This document shows positions 47,539 to 55,912 of a stretch of DNA of 64,000 bases, one piece after another. The stretch is from Begonia masoniana. Taxonomy: Eukaryota; Streptophyta; Magnoliopsida; Cucurbitales; Begoniaceae. The position numbers and the translations under genes were made by a program. The notes below the pieces were generated by a model, which made no database searches, was not told where the DNA came from, and saw nothing but the letters and a program-made list of their open reading frames with translations. Position 1 is the stretch's first letter, and each line of letters starts with the position of its first letter. The stretch is from assembly GCA_022432975.1 (NCBI GenBank), contig CM039515.1, forward strand, positions 18,495,054-18,559,053. Reading direction: 5' to 3'.

Positions 47539-47606
47539 CTAAATTCTTGAATAAAGTTAAATATGTTCATAAATACCTAATAGCTAAGGTTAACGTAAAC
47601 ACTTAC
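47539..47606 (-). other. 68-bp putative leader intron of D
   Basis: Minus-strand donor AACT|GTAAGT at 47606 and acceptor GAATTTAG at 47539, four bases before the gag ATG. Same place and near-same donor as A and B. Confidence 0.55.
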
Positions 47607-47673
47607 AGTTGTTGGAGCACTTCCATGCAACGATTGGCACTGATGAGTAATCTTTTGAACGGTTTTACTGAAT

Positions 47674-47686
47674 GTCTCTGATCCCA
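47674..47686 (-). other. primer-binding site of D
   Basis: Minus-strand TGGGATCAGAGAC begins 3 bp inside the 5' LTR at 47690. It is close to the initiator-Met type with two changes. Confidence 0.75.
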
Positions 47687-47689
47687 CAC

Positions 47690-50015
47690 TGTAATGCCCG
47701 AGTTTTCTGAACCCGGTTCGCTACTCAATGCTCGAACATGACTAAGAATTTTTTTTTGATTAATTTAAATCTTCACTCGACAGTCAAAATTTGGCATTTT
47801 TCTAAAAACTCAAAACGTTTAAAAATTTGCAGCGGAAATCATTTGAACCACAATGAAGTTATACAAAACTACGAAATGCTGTTGAATTGTTAAGAAACAA
47901 TCGGCAATTTGAAAATCTAGTTTAAACAGCGAAATATTAGAGAAGTCGCAGAAGTCAAACACATCTACCGATTGATAAAGTCAACGGAAGAAGCAGAAAC
48001 AGAAGATAGAAGGTTTCTACCGATGACGTCAGCCAAAAGACATCAACTGATCGCAAACGACAAAATACACTCTACATCCTCCGATGACTATACGACAAAA
48101 ATCCTCCTACATCTACCGATGACGTGAGCCAAAAGACATCAACCGATCGCAAACGACAAAATATATTCTACATCCTCCGATGACTATACGACAAAAATCC
48201 TCCTACATCTACCGATGACGTCAACACGCATCTGCCGATGAGTTTACCGAGACATCATCCGATGGACTTTGACCTACACCTTCCGATAGAACAAACCTCA
48301 TGTACCGGTGACTTTACTCAGACATTATCCGATGACTATTCTTAAGGCATCTTCCGATAGAATTAACCTACATCATCCGATGACTTTTCTTAAGGCATCT
48401 TCCGATAGAATTAACCTACATCATCCGATGACTTTTCTTAAGGCATCTTCCGATAGAATTAACCTACATCATCCGATGACTTTTCTTAAGGCATCTTCCG
48501 ATAGACAACAACACAACTTCCTCCGATAGAAAACAATAAACTTCTACACACATCCACCGATAGCTTTTACCAAAACATCATCCGATAGATAACTTACTCG
48601 ACTCCTACCGATGGACAAAACAACATGGCAGTAGACTTTACTATAAATTAAGAAAGTCCCGACTATCAAAAGGACTTAAGCATTTTACCAAAAACCATTC
48701 AGAGGCAGTTTAAATCATTGTATTGCTCAAATTCAGTAAAAACAACATTATAAAATCCAACAGAACACTAATGTCAGGAAATCTCCAAAACTAATTCAAA
48801 AGGTTGCTACCACTACTGTCATGAAAACTCAATGTACTCAGATTGAATCATTATCAACTAGACCTTCACAACCGCTGACACCAGTTAACCCGCCTCATCA
48901 GTTTACCAGACCGGAGCATGAATGTACCCCTCAAACCACATCTACTCATCTGTGCACACGGGAAATTCACCTGCAGTAATCTCTTCACCTACATCACAAA
49001 AATCATCTATTAGCCTAATGCTAAGCAAGTAAAGCAAGAAATGAAATGTGTACTGGAATGTAAATCCTAAATATGCAGTTTCTACTTTCATTCCTCAGTT
49101 ATGTTGCATTCGTTCACTGGTCTGATGATCCCTGATACAATGGGAGGTGGATCAGTTTTCCCAGGGTATGAATCCATATATTCAATTAAGGGGCGGATTA
49201 ATTCCCTTAACAGCTGATTTGATCCCTGATACAATGGGAGGTGGATCAATTTTCCCAGGGTATGAATCCGTATGTTCGATTAAGGGGCGGATTAATTCCC
49301 TTAAAAGTATACTGTTACAATCTGTTCACATCTCACCATGCTACTTCTTGTAAATTCATTTTCGTTTTCTTTCAAAATATGATGCATGGCAACTGAAAAG
49401 AAACATTCATTCATACACACACAAATCCTATTGTTTTGTGATGTAGGCCCGAAGGCACATGCAAACTCTACTTACCTGGTCTCCTGAAAAAACTTGGTTG
49501 CAAGCTACTTCGGGTATTACTCAAACCTAAAACCATAGACAGAGCATACATTAAATTCCCTCTAATCTTCATTCTAAACCACTAGAAATCTAAGGGAAAC
49601 TGTTTTGGGAACTCTAGTCATTGTGCATTCCCGATTTCAACTTAAACCGAAACCACCACTCGCTTACCGCCTTCTCAAAACCTCATTTATCATCCCTCCT
49701 ACCAACGATAGATACAATGTAACAAGAAATAGAAGCAAAACTCACCAAGTTCGGAGGAAATCGCTGGAGGAAGTCGAAGGGGGTCTCCTATCGCGCTCTG
49801 CTAAGCTGAGGAGCTGAGAATGGAGAGGAAATGAAATAAACAGTGGCAGCTACTTCATTAATAGTTTCCTTAAATACGTTATCCACCTTTGAATTTCTAA
49901 TTACCCTTATGCCCTTGCCTAGTCATCCACTAACCCTACATTTAATATTGCCATATAAATTGTGCCATTAGTTTAAAAGGAATAGAGAAACGGTTTGATA
50001 GAACCGGGTATTACA
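47690..50015 (-). mobile_element. 5' LTR of D (right)
   Basis: On the minus strand it begins TGTAATACCCGG at 50015 and ends CTCGGGCATTACA at 47690. The intron module is 48989-49475, again with GACCAG|GTAAGT and GATGTAG|GTGAA. The 48-bp array has only four units (about 48310-48505). TSD CTGTG follows at 50016-50020. Confidence 0.92.
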
Positions 50016-50789
50016 CTGTGCGTGTTGCAAGCATGTACCCCCCTCCTCTAGGTGGAAAGGGTTGTCCAACCGTAGGATGTGCCCTCTTCATTTAGGGGGT
50101 TGAGATCTCGATGACAACCTATGTAAATATAAGAAAATGTTGCATGACTTATGAACTCATATGCACAGCATGCATTGCATTGACGTAGAACTTGCTGAGA
50201 TTTTTATCTCATAGATTGTCTGTATGGTGTAGGTGATCTTGACTTAGGTGAGGACGAGATCCCTCTACCCGAGGAGTGATGCAGTTGACGGAGGATGGCT
50301 CGCGGGGTGTACTGGCGCAGTCGATGCTTAACCCGACCCGTGGGGGGTGTATGTATGTGTTTTGAGGGTTTTGGGGATATTTTGAATTAACGGTGAATTA
50401 GATAGGTTAATTGTATAGATAGAACATTTTAGGATGTTTGGATCTGAACTAGTTGATAGGTTTATGTTTTGAAATTTTTAAACGTTTTCGAAACTTGTTT
50501 TGTAAATGTTTGATAATAGGGATATGTTCGATTTTTTAACATATCCATGCAGTTCGTTTTCATGAAAATATATTTCGTTTTAAATGTGTTTCGAGTCGGT
50601 TTTTAAATGAGGTCATAGAGGAGGTACGAATATTCGGGGTTTTATGTTAAATTGAATTTTGAAAATGTATGAGGTGTTAGTGGTAATTGGGGAAGGAGTG
50701 TATGTGTTAGGTGTTTGTAAGTATATTGTGCAAGGGAGGAAAGAAAGAAGGAAGAAGAAAAAATAAGAAAAGAGGGGAGGCAGTGCACT

Positions 50790-51015
50790 TGGCGACCAAT
50801 CGCCAGGAGAGGCGATCTGTCACCAAGGGGATCGCCACGCTCTGGAAAAATTCCAGAGCGTGTGGCGATCGATCGCCCAAAGGTGGGCGATCGATCGCCT
50901 GGTGAACGATCGCGAGGCGATCGTTCACCAAAGCAAGGGGCGATCATGATCGCCCCTCCCTTTTCTGACTGGCGATCGATCGCCAGAAATGGGCGATCGA
51001 TCGCCCCTTGGTTTT
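50790..51015 (+). repeat. GGCGATCGATCGCC palindrome cluster in LTR E
   Basis: This segment contains repeated GGCGATCGATCGCC and GGGCGATCGATCGCCC palindromes, a long hairpin CACGCTCTGGAA/TTCCAGAGCGTG near 50840-50870, and GTGAACGATCGCGAGG with its inverse. The CTCTGGAA/TTCCAGAG stem is shared with LTR B. Confidence 0.88.
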
Positions 51016-51225
51016 CAGGGACAAAAGTCTCTTTTGTCCCTCCCTCCTTGGCCGACGTTTTTCCAATGTTTTGAATTGTTTTATATTTGTTTTAAGTTTT
51101 GTCAAATGGTTTAAAAGCGTAAACTTCAACGATTCCGATTTTAAAAGTTTTATTTCCACTCGAACGTTAAGTTTAAAGTTGTAGGTACAAAAAAAATAGT
51201 ATAGTGTTAGGGTCGCTACAGTAAT

Positions 51226-51942
51226 TGACCTATGGGTTAAGTATAGGTATTTTGGAGTATGTATAGACATTTTTGGGACATGATAGACGTATAGAATTTA
51301 ATTAGAAAACTTGTAAGGTAATTTGAATGATGTTAAATAGTTATATGATTATGAAATTTCTAGATGGTGGTGGATTAGGTAAATTCTGGTTAGAAGTAAG
51401 TATAGGATTATGATACCCGTTTTTATAAAGAAAAGGTAAATTTGATGCTTAAGAAGGAAAGGGGAGTGAATTGATATTGAGTATGTAGAGTTAGTTAAGT
51501 ATAGAGGAGATTGGAGATGTTGAACGTGTAAAAAAATAGAAATTTGCCTTTGGAGTGTCGACCTGTGCTTGCAAGGGTCGACTACTATCAGACAAGGGGT
51601 AAACCTGTGTTTGCAGGGGTAGACCACTACCAGACAAGGTGTCGACCGCTGTTACAAGGTGTCAACCGGTTTCAGTACAAACAAAAACCAGAGGCAAATG
51701 AGGTGTCGACCCTATCAGCAGGGGTCGACCCCTACCAGACAAGGTGTCGACCACTATTATGAAGTGTCGACCGAAAGCTTTGGGGTCGACTATTGCGTCA
51801 AACTTGAAATTTTGGTTAATTTTACTTTATAACGAGTCTTCCACGCACGATAGTCTTCCACTACTAAGGTTTAATATTTTAAATGATGTCACTCGAGGAA
51901 ATGAATAAAGTCATTAAATAAAGTCGAAAAAAAAAATTTACA
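51226..51942 (+). mobile_element. old LTR H, right piece
   Basis: This continues the LTR piece at 4313-4836 after removal of F and E. The joined junction region (GGTGGTGCGCTTGGGACTGT then CGAAGCGTAATTGACC) parallels the same part of LTRs B and E. A GTCGAC cluster lies at 51557-51790. A possible end is ATTTACA at about 51942, with no PBS after it, so it may be a solo LTR. The end is uncertain. Confidence 0.6.
51557..51790 (+). repeat. GTCGAC repeat cluster in LTR H
   Basis: Short units such as GGTGTCGACC, GGGGTCGACT and CTACCAGACAAGG recur about every 25-40 bp. The core GTCGAC is a perfect palindrome and recurs many times, with decayed copies between. Confidence 0.85.
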
Positions 51943-51964
51943 AGAATTTAAGGAAAAGAAAAAA

Positions 51965-52647
<683 letters not shown>

Positions 52648-53590
52648 TACAAGGTGCAAGATAACTTACCATACAAAGAATTCATCTCCACGACCGAAAG
52701 GAAAGAGGAGCGCGTGCTTGGATGATGTTGATCAAACCCAACATTTCATTCCTTCTCCATTCAACCAAAATCTCTCACCACCCTAGAAATACATAAGCAT
52801 CGTTCTTAGTGTTTGTATCCAGTTTTTGACAAATCAATAAAACAAGTGGACATTTTTCTCTCAAGCCAAGGAGCCTTGGCTCAAGGTAAGGCCTCGCTTG
52901 TCATTAATCGAGCAGAGTTGCATCTTCAAATTGTTCACCAAGTCTGTGATTACTTGGAGCCACTTATCATCATTTTCTCTACCTCTTTCTAAGACCTTAG
53001 ATAAGAGAGAAAAGATGACCAAACCAGACTTTGTGTTGTTGTAACATAGGAAATACATAAGCATCGTTCTTAGTGTTTGTATCCAGTTTTTGACAAATCA
53101 ATAAAACAAGTGGACATTTTTCTCTCAAGCCAAGGAGCCTTGGCTCAAGGTAAGGCCTCGCTTGTCATTAATCGAGCAGAGTTGCGTCTTCAAATTGTTC
53201 ACCAAGTCTGTGATTACTTGGAGCCACTTATCATCATTTTCTCTACCTCTTTCTAAGACCTTAGATAAGAGAGAAAAGATGACCAAACCAGACTTTGTGT
53301 TGTTGTAATCTTCATTGGAAGATTACATACCCCGAAGGTGCTCTAGGTTTTCTCTTGGACCCGTTACAGGCCCTTTGCATATTTTTTTTGTTTACGTTAT
53401 TTTCTCTTGTAATTTGCAAGGCTTATTCAATCCTCATGTGGTACGATCCCCTCCAAATTTAATTGTAATTCGGACATCAATTGATATATTTGGTTTGCTC
53501 AAATTGTTGGTATTCTTGGATTTAACCAAGAAAACCACTTCATATCTTTTTCTCTTGCATAACCCTTGTTTTCAGGTTCAAAGGTTATCA
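52648..53590. repeat. 264-bp tandem duplication in unassigned DNA
   Basis: Two copies, 52787-53050 and 53051 to about 53308, differ at one base seen by eye (TTGCATCTT versus TTGCGTCTT). The rest of the stretch (52648-52786 and 53309-53590) has no gene that I can support. The part near 53320-53370 (TACCCCGAAGGTGCTCTAGG) looks like retrotransposon-associated sequence but I could not place it. Confidence 0.75.
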
Positions 53591-54599
53591 TGTTGGTTGT
53601 GGGCTATAGGGAGGGCGGCGAGATGGGCTGTGAGATGGTGTGGCTGATGAGATAAAGATTAGGTCGAGTGGTCTGTAAGCAAGGTTGAGCCGATGGTAGC
53701 AAGCTAATGCATAAGGGCCTGATTTACCGCAAATTTGACAACGGGCTTTAGATTGACCGTTGGGCCGGGATGGGCGTGAGTGAGAGAAACTGGACCTGTT
53801 CTGTTGAACATTTGACGGGTAGTGTGGTCTGAAAAGAGCGTACGGTGGTGGACAAGGACTCCAACCTGGGCGAGGAGAGCATAGATTTGCAGCATTCGCC
53901 TGTAGTTGGCTCGACATCATAAGAGAAAAAGCTGCGTTTTATTTTTCCAGACGGAAATCAAAGCTCTGGATGAGACTGTGAACTTCTTCCAGAGGAGATT
54001 GGTTCGCCTGATCGGTGATGGAGACAAGGAAAGCGTTGTACTCGCTTCCGAGCCCGTTGAGAAAATAGATCATGCGATCTCGATAAGAAACTAGTTCACT
54101 GATTTCTGCTAGTGTGTTGCATAAATTTGTAATTTTTTGAATGTAGCTGACAGCTAAAATTCCATCTTTTGACAGGGAGTGAAGCTGGCTTCGAAGATCT
54201 ATGATCCTTGCCAGTGATGAAGACGCAAATATATGGGCCAGGGCATCCCATACTTCGCTGGCAGTGGTGAAGGACAGCGATATGTGGCAGCAAATCTTCC
54301 GACATGGAGGAAAACATCCAGCTCATGATAAGCCGATTATACCTCATCCCAAGAGTGAAGTTTGGATTTAACTGGTAAGAAAGCAAATCCAGAAATTTTG
54401 AGGGAGTTAGGAGGGAGCCGTCCAAAAGATGGTCGATGTCATTTGCAATCACAACATTAAGAAGTTGTGCTTTCAAAATCAGGTAATTCGTGTTATTGAG
54501 TTTGATTGTCAAGGTTTGGTTTACAAAGAGAAAAGGAAGAAAAGGGAAAGAAGAAAAGATCGAGGGAGAGGAGAGAATTGTGGAGCTGGAGGACGCCAT
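53590..54599 (-). pseudogene. Ty1/Copia gag remnant
   Basis: A minus-strand ATG at 54599-54597 opens MASSSSTILSSPSIFSSF. The Copia gag signature follows (KLNNTNYLILKAQLLNV, LLDGSLLTP, MSWMFSSMSEDLLP). A frameshift near 54260 moves the rest into another frame, where RSQLHSLSKDG and LVSITDQAN are readable. A further stop is near 53945. A zinc-knuckle-like CQICGKSGPYALAC is present near 53700, but its expected His is replaced. No protease, integrase or RT follows, so the element is truncated on the left. Confidence 0.75.
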
Positions 54600-54606
54600 C
54601 TTTAGT

Positions 54607-54619
54607 GGCTCTGATATCA
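54607..54619 (-). other. primer-binding site of the Copia remnant
   Basis: Minus-strand TGATATCAGAGCC, one base off the initiator-Met type, lies 7 bp before the gag ATG. It marks the end of a 5' LTR lying to the right. Confidence 0.65.
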
Positions 54620-54621
54620 AG

Positions 54622-54910
54622 TTAGAATAACTGAATAAGTGCGAGGCTGGAGAAAGTAGAATGTCCGGCAGCAAGAGAGTGACGACAAGGAGAGAGATTA
54701 TTGACAGTGAGAAAATGATTTTTGATTGTATTCCTTTCAAGTGATGTTTTTACATGCATATCGGATAATTCAAATGATGAAAAATACAAGAGAAAATCAT
54801 GAACAGTAGATACATTAAGAGAGATTTTCAGGCTAGAGTGAAGAACTAGAATAAAAAGTGAGTTTAAGCCAAGGAAGAAGAATAATCAGGAAGAATGGCA
54901 GCAACCTTCC
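54622..54910 (-). mobile_element. probable 5' LTR of the Copia remnant
   Basis: The sequence between the PBS and about 54910 is non-coding with T-rich stretches on the minus strand, and its size fits a Copia LTR. I could not define a clean TG...CA pair, so both ends are approximate. Confidence 0.4.
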
Positions 54911-55447
54911 CATAGCATAATGATTACTAATTGTATTCGCCGCCTACTGCTAACGACTGCCTCACGGCTCACATCCGTCTTTGTCATTCTTTTTCTTTTT
55001 GGCTAAGACGCCGCCAGACGTAGCTCGAACGGCAATGGCAGCGGACCTCTTCGGATGAATTTTCACGCCTGGTCCACTGCAGCTTGCCTGATCGGCGAAT
55101 CTTCACTCCAGATAACTTTTACAGTCAATTATTTCTTCATCGCAAAGATCAGAAGGTTGAAGCATCCATTTCTCCCATTCTTGCAGAAACTTGGAGCTCT
55201 AGTGCATCCAAACAATTTAGCAACAAAGAAAAAGATCGAAACTAACGCAAAGGAGAGATCAATGCGATATCCATGCTTTAATTGCTCATCCACCCCGAAA
55301 AACTGAAACGAAGATTACGCGAGTTGAAGAAATTCACGATTAGATTTAAATGCTAATTTATCAAAATTATTTTCAATAAGTAGATTTGATTTAGTCATTT
55401 TCTTGGCAACCAAACACAACTAAGAAAATCAGTTTTTGCAACATTAG

Positions 55448-55491
55448 CACGTGACGTAGGCCATCATCATATCAAAGCAACTGGACACGTG
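55448..55491 (+). promoter_or_regulatory. two G-boxes upstream of the PP2A B'' gene
   Basis: CACGTG occurs at 55448-55453 (in GCACGTGACGTAGG) and 55486-55491 (in GACACGTGTCG), 38 bp apart, about 100-150 bp before a CT-rich leader. G-boxes bind bZIP and bHLH factors in plants, for example in light and abscisic-acid responses. The rest of 54911-55500 shows no gene I can support. Confidence 0.5.
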
Positions 55492-55575
55492 TCGAATTAC
55501 GGTCCTTTTTCAGAATTCTAGGTTCTATTCTTACAAAATTTCTCCCTCCTCTTCGTCTGTCTCTCTCTCACATTC

Positions 55576-55599
55576 ATGAAATTCTCTCCGTGTCTCTGA
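55576..55599 (+). CDS. upstream ORF 1 in the PP2A B'' leader
   Basis: ATG to TGA encoding seven residues (MKFSPCL), in the CT-rich leader. It applies only if transcription starts upstream and the leader is not spliced out. Confidence 0.25.
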   Translation: MKFSPCL

Positions 55600-55748
55600 A
55601 ATCTCTTCGATCGCTCGGTAGTTTTCTCTGGCTCATCTTCGTTTTCTCTACCAGCAATTACTTCCTCGTTGTCTGCTTCTTCGAAACTTTCGAAGGAGCT
55701 GAAACGGAAAGTTTAATTTCGGGACGATCTGGGGTTTCTTCTGCTCAC

Positions 55749-55787
55749 ATGATTCCAAATCTGGAATCCTCGATTGCGGCTTTTTAA
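55749..55787 (+). CDS. upstream ORF 2 in the PP2A B'' leader
   Basis: ATG to TAA encoding 12 residues (MIPNLESSIAAF), 125 bp before the main ATG. A leader intron with a donor at CTCG|GTAG near 55619 could remove it. Confidence 0.25.
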   Translation: MIPNLESSIAAF

Positions 55788-55912
55788 TTTCTCGATTTGG
55801 AACGCACTGAAGTGCGATTTTCCAAGTGCTGTGTTTTGAATCTAGAGTTCACTTGTTCGTCTGTTGTTAATAATTTGGTTAAGTGAATGTGAGAGGCACT
55901 GGTTTCGATAGC

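Larger units (their letters stand above)
37462..50015 (-). mobile_element. Element D: Tekay-like Ty3/Gypsy retrotransposon, minus strand, carrying solo LTR I
   Basis: The LTRs are 37462-40275 (3' side of the element) and 47690-50015 (5' side). The TSD CTGTG lies at 37457-37461 and 50016-50020. On the minus strand the order is PBS, leader intron, gag, protease, RT, RNase H, integrase, chromodomain, polypurine tract. All domains are recognisable, but there are stops in gag, between gag and pro, in RNase H and in integrase. RNase H is also split by LTR I. It is inserted in LTR E. Confidence 0.94.
32962..51220 (+). mobile_element. Solo LTR E, carrying C and D
   Basis: It begins TGTAATACCCGG and ends TTAGGGTCGCTACA. 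The TSD GTAAT lies at 32957-32961 and 51221-51225. Own pieces are 32962-34259, 37406-37456 and 50021-51220, about 2.55 kb, which is LTR size, and no internal region is present. It is related to LTR B. The intron module has a donor CACGAG|GTAAAT at 33935/33936 and an acceptor GGTGTAG|GTGA at 50232/50233; both nested insertions lie inside this intron. A palindrome cluster is at 50790-51015. Confidence 0.92.

Noticed and set aside
55055..55306. 83-codon plus-strand frame before the PP2A gene
   Set aside because: No recognisable domain. It lies among promoter-like sequence and has a low-complexity end. It cannot be supported as a gene without transcript data.
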